64,000 nucleotides of DNA from the NCBI RefSeq assembly GCF_008298015.1, contig NZ_VTPX01000005.1, forward strand, positions 215,754-279,753, written 5' to 3'. Made by a program: the position numbers and the translations under genes. Origin of the DNA: Salinicola corii. Its GTDB lineage: Bacteria; Pseudomonadota; Gammaproteobacteria; Pseudomonadales; Halomonadaceae. Each line of letters begins with the position of its first letter. The stretch's first letter is position 1. The notes under the pieces are model-generated. The model made no database searches, was not told where the DNA came from, and saw only the letters and a program-made list of their open reading frames with translations. Positions 45,547-54,051 of this stretch are shown piece by piece.

Positions 45547-46620
45547 CTACGCCCTGTCCCCCGCCAGCAGCGCCTCGAACGTCTCCACCTCGCCGCACCG
45601 ATCCGCCGCGTAGCCGGTCAGTGATTCGAGTTGGGCGAGAAATCCCCTGGATCCCATGAACGTCAGCAGCTCCTGGACATTCTGCTGCCGCAGCCGATCC
45701 TCGGGGCAGACCAGCAGGTAGTGTTCGGTGGAGAGCGGCTCGAAGTCGAGCCCGAACTGCGCCGCCGCCGCTTCCAATCCAAAACCGACATCTGCCATGC
45801 CCGAGGCGACGTAGGCCGCCACCGCGGTGTGGGTGAACTCCTCCCGTTCGGCGCCCTGGATCTGGGCCTCGCCGATCCCCTCCTCCTCCAGCAGCAGATT
45901 GAACAGGATCCGCGTGCCGGAATGCTCGTCGCGATTGATGAAGCGCACCCCGGGTCGGGTGAGATCGCTCAGCCCCCCGATGCGATCGCGATCCGCGGCG
46001 CGCAGGATCAACCCCTGACGCCGGGTCACGAACCGGATCACGCGCAACTTTTGACGCCCCAGTGACTGCCGGTAGACCTGCATCACCCGCGCCGCCAATC
46101 GCGGACAGGTGGGCAGATGAAAGCTGGCCAGGTCGCACTCGCCGCGCTCCATGGCATTCAGCGCTTCCCCAGGATGACAGTAACGCAGATCGAGTTCGCT
46201 ACCGCTCCCCGGCAGCAGCGCCACCGCGTAGCCGTGGGTGGCGTGCAGTCGCAATACCGGGTGGGCGCCCGCCAGCAACTGCTGCAACTGGTTGTTGAGC
46301 TCAGAGGCCATGCTGTCGATCTGCGGCCCCAGACGCGCCTTCACCCGCTGCTCCGACCACAGCAGCTTCTCCCCCAGGGGGGAGAGCCGGGTGCCGTGGC
46401 CCTTGCGCATCTCCACCAGCGCCATGCCGAAGAACGCCTCGCCACGATTGAGCAGATTCCAGGCGTGACGGTAGGAGACACCGGCGGCTTCGGCGGCGCG
46501 CGTCAGCTTGCCGGACTCGCGCAGATTGGCGAGCAGACGGAACAGCACCGGGTCGAGCAGCTCACCATCGTCACTGCGGAACAGCCAGGCTGGCGTGATA
46601 TTCAACTTTTTTCTAAGCAT
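45547..46620 (-). CDS. ModE-type HTH regulator with a periplasmic-binding-like domain
   Basis: 357 residues. Residues about 25-105 match the ModE N-terminal HTH (LTRAAEAAGVSYRHAWNLLNRGEAFFG, in parts, then RLSPLGEKLLW). Residues 120-350 resemble a periplasmic-binding domain of the molybdate/tungstate type. It diverges from fdsG across 167 bases and is convergent with the OFA transporter gene, so it is the likely regulator of formate dehydrogenase, sensing molybdate or formate. The ligand is inference. Related proteins precede fds operons in some bacteria, although FdsR of Cupriavidus is a plain LysR protein. Confidence 0.75.
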   Translation of the reverse strand: MLRKKLNITPAWLFRSDDGELLDPVLFRLLANLRESGKLTRAAEAAGVSYRHAWNLLNRGEAFFGMALVEMRKGHGTRLSPLGEKLLWSEQRVKARLGPQIDSMASELNNQLQQLLAGAHPVLRLHATHGYAVALLPGSGSELDLRYCHPGEALNAMERGECDLASFHLPTCPRLAARVMQVYRQSLGRQKLRVIRFVTRRQGLILRAADRDRIGGLSDLTRPGVRFINRDEHSGTRILFNLLLEEEGIGEAQIQGAEREEFTHTAVAAYVASGMADVGFGLEAAAAQFGLDFEPLSTEHYLLVCPEDRLRQQNVQELLTFMGSRGFLAQLESLTGYAADRCGEVETFEALLAGDRA

Positions 46621-46787
46621 CTTCGTTCATATTTTGCGCATCTCGAGGGAGTGCTAGTTTGGCCAATAGCGGCACCCTGACTTAAACCAGTTAAGAACGA
46701 CGATTCCTATAAGACGATTGGACGAGTCCCGACATGCGTGAAGCCACTGTCGGGCACAGACCAGCAACTTGATGAGACGACCAGGCC

Positions 46788-47294
46788 ATGTCACACGCTA
46801 GTCCGCAGGCCGCCGACACCTGGACGTCGGCGCAGATCCAGGCCGTTGTCGACGAGCACCGCTCGTTGCCGGGCGCCATGCTACCGACGCTCCACGCGCT
46901 CCAGGACCGCTTCGGCCACATTCCCGAGGCAGCGATCCCGATCATCGCCGAGGCGCTGCGCCATACCCGCGCCGAAGTCCACGGCATCATCAGCTTCTAT
47001 CACCACTTCCGTACCCAGCCGCCGGGGCGCCACGTGATCCAGGTGTGCCGCGCCGAGGCGTGCCAGGCGGTGGGCGCGCGGGCGCTGGAAGCGCATGCCA
47101 AGTCCGCGCTGAGGGTCGACTATCATCAGACCACGGCGGATCGCGAGTTCACCCTGGAGCCGGTCTACTGCCTCGGCAACTGCGCCTGCGGCCCCTCGCT
47201 ACGGGTCGACGACGAGGTCCACGGCCGCATGGACGCCGCCGGCTTCGACCGTCTGACGGCCCAGCTCAGCGCTACCGTGGTGGAGGTGAAGTGA
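46788..47294 (+). CDS. fdsG: NAD-dependent formate dehydrogenase gamma subunit (NuoE-like)
   Basis: 168 residues. A thioredoxin-like [2Fe-2S] protein with Cys in VCRAEACQ and CLGNCACGPS. The family is the 24-kDa subunit of complex I, and next to FdsB/FdsA it acts as the gamma subunit that relays electrons to the NAD site. It is the first gene of the operon, and its stop overlaps the fdsB start (TGATG). Confidence 0.92.
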   Translation: MSHASPQAADTWTSAQIQAVVDEHRSLPGAMLPTLHALQDRFGHIPEAAIPIIAEALRHTRAEVHGIISFYHHFRTQPPGRHVIQVCRAEACQAVGARALEAHAKSALRVDYHQTTADREFTLEPVYCLGNCACGPSLRVDDEVHGRMDAAGFDRLTAQLSATVVEVK

Positions 47295-48850
47295 TGACGA
47301 CCACGATCTATGTGCCCTGCGACACCACCGCCCGCTCGCTCGGCGCCGACGCCGTGGCGGCACGCCTGACACGGGCCGCCGAGCGCCTGGGCGTGGCGAT
47401 CCAGCTCAAGCGCAACGGTTCCCGCGGGCTGTTCTGGCTGGAGCCGCTGGTGGAGGTCGAGACCGCGGCGGGCCGGGTGGCCTACGGCCCGGTGGCGCCC
47501 ACCGACGTCGACGCTCTGGTCGAGGCCGGGCTGTTCGAGGGGCGCCAGGAACACGCGCTGGCCCTCGGCGACATCGAGGCGCACCCCTATCTGGCGCGTC
47601 AGCAGCGGCTGACTTTCTCGCGGATCGGCATCACCGACCCGCTGTCGCTCGAGGATTACACCGCACGGCAAGGCTTCGCCGGCCTGCAACACGCGCTGGC
47701 GCTGGCGCCGCAAGACATCGTCGAAGAGGTCAAGACCTCGGGGCTACGCGGGCGTGGCGGCGCTGCCTTCCCTACCGGTATCAAGTGGCAGACCGTGCAC
47801 GACACCCCGGCGGCGCAGAAGTACATCGTGTGCAACGCCGACGAGGGCGACTCCGGCACCTTCGCCGACCGCCTGGTGATGGAGTGCGACCCTTTCATGC
47901 TGATCGAGGGCATGACTATCGCCGGGCTCGCCGTGGGTGCCACCCAGGGCTATATCTACCTGCGCTCGGAGTATCCGCTGGCCCACGCGATGCTCGACGA
48001 GGCGATCGCCCGCGCCGAGGCGGCCGGCTATCTGGGCGAGAACATTCTCGACAGCGGCCAGGCCTTCCACCTCGAAGTCCGCCTGGGTGCCGGGGCCTAT
48101 ATCTGCGGCGAGGAGACCTCGCTGCTGGAGAGTCTGGAGGGCAAGCGCGGGCTGGTTCGTGCCAAGCCGCCGCTGCCCGCCATCGAGGGCCTGTTCGGTC
48201 AGCCCACCGTGGTCAACAACGTGCTCTCGCTGGCCGCGGTGCCGTTCATCCTCGACCAGGGCGGCCAGGCCTACGCCGACTACGGCATGGGCAGGTCCCG
48301 CGGCACCCTGGCGCTGCAGCTGGCCGGCAACGTCGAGCGTGGCGGCCTGGTGGAACTGGCCTTCGGTACCACCCTGCGCGAGCTGATGGAGAGCTTCGGC
48401 GGCGGCACGCGTAGCGGCCGCCCGCTCAAGGCGGTGCAGGTGGGCGGGCCGCTGGGCGCCTATCTGCCCCAGAGCCAGTGGGACAGCCCCATCGACTACG
48501 AAGGCTTCGCCGCCTTCGGGGGAGTGGTCGGCCACGGCGGCGTGGTGATGTTCGACGACAGCGTCGACATGGGCGATCAGGCCCGCTTCGCCATGGAGTT
48601 CTGCAGCGTCGAGTCCTGCGGCAAGTGCACCCCGTGCCGCATCGGCGCCGTGCGCGGCGTGGAGGTGATCGACCGTATTCGCGCCGGCGAGCGGGCGGAG
48701 GAGAACCTCGCCCTGCTCTCCGATCTCTGCGACACCATGGTCGATGGTTCGCTCTGTGCCATGGGGGGCATGACCCCGTTCCCCGTACAGAGCGTGATGA
48801 AGCATTTTCCCGATGACCTGACACCGCGACAAGCCGAAGGCGGGAGGTAG
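47294..48850 (+). CDS. fdsB: NAD-dependent formate dehydrogenase beta subunit (NuoF-like)
   Basis: 518 residues. An N-terminal thioredoxin-like part is followed by the NuoF core: the FMN/NAD site GLRGRGGAAFPTGIKW and the [4Fe-4S] site ESCGKCTPCRIG. It carries FMN and reduces NAD+. ATG 47294 overlaps the fdsG stop; an earlier in-frame start is inside fdsG and is not used. Two bases separate its stop from fdsA. Confidence 0.94.
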   Translation: MTTTIYVPCDTTARSLGADAVAARLTRAAERLGVAIQLKRNGSRGLFWLEPLVEVETAAGRVAYGPVAPTDVDALVEAGLFEGRQEHALALGDIEAHPYLARQQRLTFSRIGITDPLSLEDYTARQGFAGLQHALALAPQDIVEEVKTSGLRGRGGAAFPTGIKWQTVHDTPAAQKYIVCNADEGDSGTFADRLVMECDPFMLIEGMTIAGLAVGATQGYIYLRSEYPLAHAMLDEAIARAEAAGYLGENILDSGQAFHLEVRLGAGAYICGEETSLLESLEGKRGLVRAKPPLPAIEGLFGQPTVVNNVLSLAAVPFILDQGGQAYADYGMGRSRGTLALQLAGNVERGGLVELAFGTTLRELMESFGGGTRSGRPLKAVQVGGPLGAYLPQSQWDSPIDYEGFAAFGGVVGHGGVVMFDDSVDMGDQARFAMEFCSVESCGKCTPCRIGAVRGVEVIDRIRAGERAEENLALLSDLCDTMVDGSLCAMGGMTPFPVQSVMKHFPDDLTPRQAEGGR

Positions 48851-48852
48851 TC

Positions 48853-51717
48853 ATGCTGCAACATTTCGATCCGAAACAGTTCGACCGCGACCTGGGAACA
48901 CCGGCAAGACTCTCGGAAACCCTGGTTCCGCTGACTATCGATGGCGTCGAGATCAGCGTACCGGAGGGCACCTCGGTACTGCGTGCCGCAGCGCTCGCCG
49001 GCATCACCATTCCCAAGCTGTGCGCGTCCGACAACCTCGAGGCCTTCGGCTCCTGCCGCCTGTGCGCCGTCGAGATCGAGGGCCGGCGCGGCTACCCCGC
49101 CTCCTGCACCACGCCGGTGGCCGAGGGCATGGCGGTCACCACCCAGAACGGCAAGCTGGCCAAGCTGCGGCGCAACGTCATGGAGCTCTACATCTCCGAC
49201 CATCCGCTGGACTGCCTGACCTGCCCCGCCAACGGCGACTGCGAACTGCAGGACATGGCCGGCGCGGTGGGCCTGCGCGAGGTGCGCTACGGCTTCGACG
49301 GCGCCAATCACCTGGATGCCGAGATCGACGACTCCAACCCCTACTTCAGCTTCGACCCCAGCAAGTGCATCGTCTGCTCGCGCTGCGTGCGCGCCTGTGG
49401 CGAGGTCCAGGGCACCTTCGCCCTGACCATCGAAGGGCGCGGTTTCGACTCCAAGGTCGCCGCCAGCCAGAACGAGCCGTTCATGGACTCGGAGTGCGTC
49501 TCCTGCGGCGCCTGCGTGCAGGCCTGCCCGACGTCGACCCTGATGGAGAAGAGCGTCATCGACCACGGCGTGCCCGAACACAGCGTGGTGACCACCTGCG
49601 CCTACTGCGGCGTGGGCTGCTCCTTCGAGGCGCAGATGAAGGGCGACAAGCTGGTACGCATGGTGCCCTACAAGGGTGGCGACGCGAACCATGGCCACTC
49701 CTGCGTCAAGGGACGCTTCGCCTTCGGCTACGCCACCCACAAGGATCGCATTCGCGAACCGATGATCCGCGACAGCATCGACCAAGCGTGGCGCCCCGTC
49801 GCCTGGGACGAGGCGATCGCCTTCGCCGCGCGACGCCTTCGGGAGACCCAGGCGAAGTACGGGCGCGAGAGCATTGGCGGCATCACCTCGTCGCGCTGCA
49901 CCAACGAAGAGACCTACCTGGTCCAGAAGCTGATCCGCGCCGCCTTCGGCAACAACAACACCGATACCTGTGCGCGGGTGTGCCACTCGCCCACCGGCTA
50001 CGGCCTCAAGACCACCCTGGGCGAGTCCGCCGGCACCCAGACCTTCGATTCGGTGATGAAGGCCGATACCATTCTGGTGATCGGGGCCAACCCCACCGAC
50101 GCCCACCCGGTGTTCGCCTCGCAGATGAAGCGCCGCCTGCGCCAGGGCGCCACGCTGATCGTCGCCGACCCGCGGCGGATCGATCTGCTCAAGACGCCCC
50201 ACGGCGGCAGCAGCCTGCATCTGCCGCTCAAGCCGGGTACCAACGTGGCGCTGGTGAATTCGCTGGCCCATGTGGTGGTGACCGAAGGGCTGGAAGACGC
50301 CGACTTCATCGCGAAACGCTGCGACAGCGACGCCTACCAGCGCTGGCGTGACTTCATCCAGGAACCCCAGAACTCCCCGGAAGCCCTCGAGACCGTGACC
50401 GGCGTGCCTGCCGTGCAGGTCCGCGAGGCGGCCCGCGCCTACGCCAACGCCGCCAACGGGGCGATCTACTATGGCCTGGGCGTCACCGAGCACAGCCAGG
50501 GTTCGACCATGGTGATGGGCATCGCCAACCTCGCCATGGCCACCGGCAACATCGGCCGCGAGGGTGTCGGGGTCAATCCGCTGCGCGGCCAGAACAACGT
50601 CCAGGGCTCCTGCGACATGGGCTCGTTTCCCCACGAACTGCCGGGCTACCAGCACGTCGCCGATCCCGCCGTGCGCGAGAAGTTCGAGACGCTCTGGCAC
50701 ACCACCATCGACGATGAACCGGGGCTGCGCATTCCCAACATGTTCGACGCCGCCATCGCCGGCACCTTCAAGGGGCTCTACGTCCAGGGCGAGGACATCG
50801 CCCAGTCCGATCCCAACACCCAGCATGTCGAGGCGGCGCTGACCGCGCTGGACTGCCTGATCGTGCAGGACATCTTCCTCAACGAGACCGCCAAGTACGC
50901 CCATGTGCTGCTGCCCGGCTCCACGTTCCTGGAGAAGAACGGCACCTTCACCAATGCCGAGCGGCGCATCAACCGCGTGCGCAAGGTGATGCCGCCGGTG
51001 GCCGGCAAGGAGGACTGGGAGGTCACCCAGGCGCTGTCCAACGCGCTGGGCTACCCGATGCACTACACCCACCCCTCCGAGATCATGGACGAAATCGCCC
51101 AGTTGACACCGACCTTCACCGGCGTCAGCTATGCCAGGCTCGAGGAGCGAGGCAGCATCCAGTGGCCGTGCAACGACGCCTTCCCCGACGGCACCCCGAC
51201 CATGCACGCGCTGGACTTCCCCATCGGCAAGGGCAACTTCGCCATCACCGAATATGTCGCCACCGAGGAGCGCGCCAGCCGACGCTATCCGCTGCTGCTG
51301 ACCACCGGACGCATTCTCAGTCAGTACAACGTCGGCGCTCAGACCCGGCGTACCGACAACAGCGCCTGGCATGCCGAGGACGTGCTGGAAATCCATCCGT
51401 CGGACGCCGAGGTCCGCGGCCTGCGCGACGGCGACTGGCTGGGCATCAGCAGCCGCGTCGGGCGCACGGTGCTGCGCTGCCGTGTCAGCGATCGCATGGC
51501 GCCGGGCGTGGTCTACACCACCTTCCACCATCCGGGCAGCGGCGCCAACGTGATCACCACCGACAACTCCGACTGGGCCACCAACTGTCCGGAGTACAAG
51601 GTGACGGCGGTACAGGTGGAAAGGGTCTCCCAGCCCTCGTCCTGGCAGCGGCATTTCCGACAGTTCGGCGAACGTCAGCAGCGTTATCTGGAATCCGCCG
51701 AGGCGGCGCTCAAATGA
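48853..51717 (+). CDS. fdsA: NAD-dependent formate dehydrogenase alpha subunit (molybdenum)
   Basis: 954 residues. A [2Fe-2S] N-terminal part (CASDNLEAFGSCRLC) and a NuoG-type cluster region (PLDCLTCPANGDC) are followed by two [4Fe-4S] clusters (CIVCSRCVRAC, CVSCGACVQAC) and one more (CAYCGVGC). The bis-MGD domain then has the Mo ligand Cys377 with its partner His378 in CARVCHSPTG. It oxidises formate to CO2. GGGAGG precedes the start. The protein is cytoplasmic, with no Tat signal, which separates it from membrane formate dehydrogenases. Confidence 0.95.
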   Translation: MLQHFDPKQFDRDLGTPARLSETLVPLTIDGVEISVPEGTSVLRAAALAGITIPKLCASDNLEAFGSCRLCAVEIEGRRGYPASCTTPVAEGMAVTTQNGKLAKLRRNVMELYISDHPLDCLTCPANGDCELQDMAGAVGLREVRYGFDGANHLDAEIDDSNPYFSFDPSKCIVCSRCVRACGEVQGTFALTIEGRGFDSKVAASQNEPFMDSECVSCGACVQACPTSTLMEKSVIDHGVPEHSVVTTCAYCGVGCSFEAQMKGDKLVRMVPYKGGDANHGHSCVKGRFAFGYATHKDRIREPMIRDSIDQAWRPVAWDEAIAFAARRLRETQAKYGRESIGGITSSRCTNEETYLVQKLIRAAFGNNNTDTCARVCHSPTGYGLKTTLGESAGTQTFDSVMKADTILVIGANPTDAHPVFASQMKRRLRQGATLIVADPRRIDLLKTPHGGSSLHLPLKPGTNVALVNSLAHVVVTEGLEDADFIAKRCDSDAYQRWRDFIQEPQNSPEALETVTGVPAVQVREAARAYANAANGAIYYGLGVTEHSQGSTMVMGIANLAMATGNIGREGVGVNPLRGQNNVQGSCDMGSFPHELPGYQHVADPAVREKFETLWHTTIDDEPGLRIPNMFDAAIAGTFKGLYVQGEDIAQSDPNTQHVEAALTALDCLIVQDIFLNETAKYAHVLLPGSTFLEKNGTFTNAERRINRVRKVMPPVAGKEDWEVTQALSNALGYPMHYTHPSEIMDEIAQLTPTFTGVSYARLEERGSIQWPCNDAFPDGTPTMHALDFPIGKGNFAITEYVATEERASRRYPLLLTTGRILSQYNVGAQTRRTDNSAWHAEDVLEIHPSDAEVRGLRDGDWLGISSRVGRTVLRCRVSDRMAPGVVYTTFHHPGSGANVITTDNSDWATNCPEYKVTAVQVERVSQPSSWQRHFRQFGERQQRYLESAEAALK

Positions 51718-51761
51718 GTGCCGCCGGCCACTCTTTCGACGTCAGGGAGCGCGCGAGATGA
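51714..51761 (+). CDS. 15-codon ORF coupling fdsA to fdsD
   Basis: ATG 51714 overlaps the fdsA stop (ATGA), and the frame ends at TGA 51761, itself overlapping the fdsD start (ATGA). The peptide begins MSAAGHSFDV. Its place is where fdsC (FdhD-like) sits in other fds operons, so it may be a remnant or a pure translation relay. Confidence 0.4.
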   Translation: MSAAGHSFDVRERAR

Positions 51762-52051
51762 GCGATTCGAGCATGAATGATGCGGGCCATGGCGGGCCAA
51801 CCGCGCCGCTGATCAAGATGGTCAATCAGATCAGCGCCAATAATCTGCACCATGGTGATGACGCCCAGGCGGCCGAACTGGTTGCCACGCACCTCAAGAA
51901 ATTCTGGGCACGCAGCATGAAGCGCCAGATCATCAACTATGCCGATACGGATGGCGGCGAATTGAGCCCGGTATCGCGCCTCGCGATCGCGCGGCTGAAG
52001 TCGATGTCGACCACGGTCAAGAACTGGGAGGAGACCTCGGACGCGGGCTAG
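51758..52051 (+). CDS. fdsD: formate dehydrogenase delta subunit
   Basis: 97 residues. It matches FdsD (KMVNQISANN near the N-terminus, then HLKKFWARSMKRQI and LSPVSRLAIARL). FdsD is a small subunit of the Fds complex. ATG 51758 overlaps the preceding mini-ORF. The gene ends in the first copy of a heptamer repeat. FdsC, which usually inserts sulfur into the Mo cofactor, is not encoded here. Confidence 0.9.
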   Translation: MSDSSMNDAGHGGPTAPLIKMVNQISANNLHHGDDAQAAELVATHLKKFWARSMKRQIINYADTDGGELSPVSRLAIARLKSMSTTVKNWEETSDAG

Positions 52052-52087
52052 CGGCTAGCGGCTAGCGGCTAGCGGCTAGCGGCTAGC
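52046..52087. repeat. six tandem GGCTAGC heptamers at a convergent junction
   Basis: Six exact head-to-tail copies. The core GCTAGC is palindromic, so each copy offers TAG on both strands, and because seven is not a multiple of three the array closes all six frames. The fdsD stop TAG (52049-52051) lies in the first copy and the LysE stop (52076-52078) in the fifth. Confidence 0.9.
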
Positions 52088-52696
52088 GTGGACCAGGGTA
52101 TTGATGCCCAGACCACCCAGCACGCCGCCACCGAGCCGCTGCAACCAGCGCGAACCGTCACGGCGGTCGGCGGTGAGCCAGCGTCGCAGCGGTGCGGCCA
52201 GTAGTACGGTGACGACGTCGGCGGAGGAGAAGATCAGGTTGGTGGCCACGCCCAGGCAGAGCAGTTGCCAGGTCATGGCGAGATCGGCCTGGGGCTGCAC
52301 GAACTGCGGCAGGAAGGCGACGAAGAACAGCGCGGTCTTGGGATTGAGCACCTCGACCAGGAAACTGTCACGCAGCACCCGTCGCGCCGTGGCGCGCGAG
52401 TCCAATTGTGGCGCCTCGCCCAGTCCCTGACGCCACAGGCGAACCCCGGCCCACAGCAGGTAGATACCACCGACTACCTTCATCGCCACGTAGGCCGGCG
52501 GCACGGCGGCGAATAGCGCCGCCAGCCCCAGCGTCGCCGCGATCACATGCACGTAGCAGCCAAGATGCACGCCGGCCACCGCGAACCAGCCGGAACGCTT
52601 GCCGCGTCCCAGTGTCTGTGCGGCGGTGTAGAGCATGGCCGGACCAGGCAAGTAGGCGAAACCCAATGCGGCCAGGATGAAGGTCAGCAGATCCAT
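52076..52696 (-). CDS. LysE-family amino-acid exporter
   Basis: 206 residues with about six membrane segments. The signature GFAYLPGPAMLYTAAQTLGRGK matches the RhtB/LysE family, which exports amino acids or their derivatives. ATG 52696 (MDLLTFILA) is preferred over the longer frame, as GGAGG lies upstream and the length fits. The substrate is unknown. The C-terminus is set by the heptamer repeat. Confidence 0.88.
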   Translation of the reverse strand: MDLLTFILAALGFAYLPGPAMLYTAAQTLGRGKRSGWFAVAGVHLGCYVHVIAATLGLAALFAAVPPAYVAMKVVGGIYLLWAGVRLWRQGLGEAPQLDSRATARRVLRDSFLVEVLNPKTALFFVAFLPQFVQPQADLAMTWQLLCLGVATNLIFSSADVVTVLLAAPLRRWLTADRRDGSRWLQRLGGGVLGGLGINTLVHASR

Positions 52697-52753
52697 GACG
52701 ATGACGCCTCCGAGGTGAACCCTTCGACTGTAGCGCGCCTGACCACAAAGACA

Positions 52754-52785
52754 AAGCCCCGCCACGGCAAACCGTGCGGGGCTTC
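52754..52785 (-). terminator. terminator after dnaJ
   Basis: A 13-bp stem with one bulged C (AAGCCCCG and inner CACGG with CCGTG and CGGGGCTT) lies past the dnaJ stop. The minus-strand tail is TTTGTCTTT, a weak T-tract. Confidence 0.7.
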
Positions 52786-52807
52786 GTCAGCGGGGACGGC
52801 GACGATG

Positions 52808-53953
52808 TCAGGGCTTCATATCCTCGAAGAAGCGCTTCACGCCGTCGAACCAGCCCTCTTTCTTGGGCGAGTGGCGACTGGCGCTGCCTAGGCTGTCCTG
52901 GAACTTGCGCAGCAGATCCTTCTGCTCTTCGTTGAGGTTGACCGGCGTTTCGGTCACCACCTTGCACAGCAGATCGCCGGCCGGGCCGCCGCGCACGGGC
53001 TTGACGCCCTTGCCGCGTAGCCGGAACAGCTTGCCGGTCTGGGTCTCGGGCGGGATCTTGAGCTTGACCCGTCCTTCCAGTGTCGGTACCTCGAGTTCGC
53101 CACCCAGCGCCGCATCGACGAAGTTGATCGGCACTTCGCAGTGCAGATGGCGGCCGTCGCGCTCGAAGATCGGGTGCGGCTTGATCTCGACCTGAACGTA
53201 GAGATCGCCTGCGGGGCCGCCGTTGAGCCCGGATTCGCCCTCGGCGTTGAGCCGAATGCGGTCGCCGGTATCGACACCCGCCGGAATCTTCACCGACAGT
53301 GTGCGGGTCTCGCGGACGCGACCTTCGCCATGGCACTTGCGGCAGGGCACCTTGATGCTCTGGCCGCTGCCGTGACAGGTCGGGCAGGTCTGCTGCACAG
53401 CAAAGAAGCCCTGCTGCATCCGCACCTGGCCCTGACCGTGGCAGGTCGGACAGGTCTCCTTGCTGGAGCCCGGCTCGGCGCCGCTGGCATCGCAGTGCTC
53501 GCATTCGACGTGCCGCGGTACGCGGATATCGACCGTCGTGCCGAATACCGCATTCTCGAGATCGAGTTCCAGGTTGTAACGCAGGTCGCTGCCACGCTGT
53601 GGCGCGTTCGGATTGCGACGGCCGCCGCCGCCCCCGAAGATATCGCCGAAGACGTCGCCGAAGATATCGCTGAAGCCGCCGGCTCCGGCACCGCCGAAAC
53701 CGCCGCCGCCAAATCCGCCGGCCTGGCCGTCGACGCCGGCATGACCGAACTGGTCGTAAGCCGCACGTTTCTGGTCGTCGGAGAGCACGTCGTAGGCATC
53801 GGAGACCTCTCGGAATTTCTCCGCCGCCTGCTGATCTTCCGGATTGCGATCCGGATGGTATTTCTGCGCCAGCCGACGATAGGCTTTCTTGATGTCCTTG
53901 CCGTCGGCGCCCTTGTCGACGCCCAATACTTCGTAATAGTCACGTTGGGACAT
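52808..53953 (-). CDS. dnaJ: chaperone DnaJ
   Basis: 381 residues. The J-domain with HPD, the Gly/Phe region, four zinc repeats ([32 protein letters not shown]) and the C-terminal substrate domains are all present. It delivers unfolded proteins to DnaK and stimulates its ATPase. The longer upstream frame is not supported; ATG 53953 ([11 protein letters not shown]) is the family start. Confidence 0.97.
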   Translation of the reverse strand: MSQRDYYEVLGVDKGADGKDIKKAYRRLAQKYHPDRNPEDQQAAEKFREVSDAYDVLSDDQKRAAYDQFGHAGVDGQAGGFGGGGFGGAGAGGFSDIFGDVFGDIFGGGGGRRNPNAPQRGSDLRYNLELDLENAVFGTTVDIRVPRHVECEHCDASGAEPGSSKETCPTCHGQGQVRMQQGFFAVQQTCPTCHGSGQSIKVPCRKCHGEGRVRETRTLSVKIPAGVDTGDRIRLNAEGESGLNGGPAGDLYVQVEIKPHPIFERDGRHLHCEVPINFVDAALGGELEVPTLEGRVKLKIPPETQTGKLFRLRGKGVKPVRGGPAGDLLCKVVTETPVNLNEEQKDLLRKFQDSLGSASRHSPKKEGWFDGVKRFFEDMKP

Positions 53954-53993
53954 TACTGAGTCCGCCTCCGTGTCGGCGCCGTGCAAACAGCAA

Positions 53994-54018
53994 CGCGGGA
54001 GTCGTCTTGGCTCCCGCG
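53994..54018 (-). terminator. hairpin between dnaK and dnaJ
   Basis: CGCGGGAG and CTCCCGCG form an 8-bp stem with a 9-base loop, followed on the minus strand by TTGCTGTTT. It may lower dnaJ transcription relative to dnaK or stabilise the dnaK message. Confidence 0.5.
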
Positions 54019-54051
54019 CTACCGCCGATCACACGGCGTCAGACGTCGTGG

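Noticed and set aside
48577..51654. 1025-residue open frame on the minus strand
   Set aside because: It runs opposite the well-supported fdsA gene and reflects GC-rich third positions; the translation is low in recognisable motifs and rich in Val/Gly/His/Arg.
52046..52087. CRISPR array
   Set aside because: The heptamer copies have no spacers and no cas gene is present; this is a simple tandem repeat.
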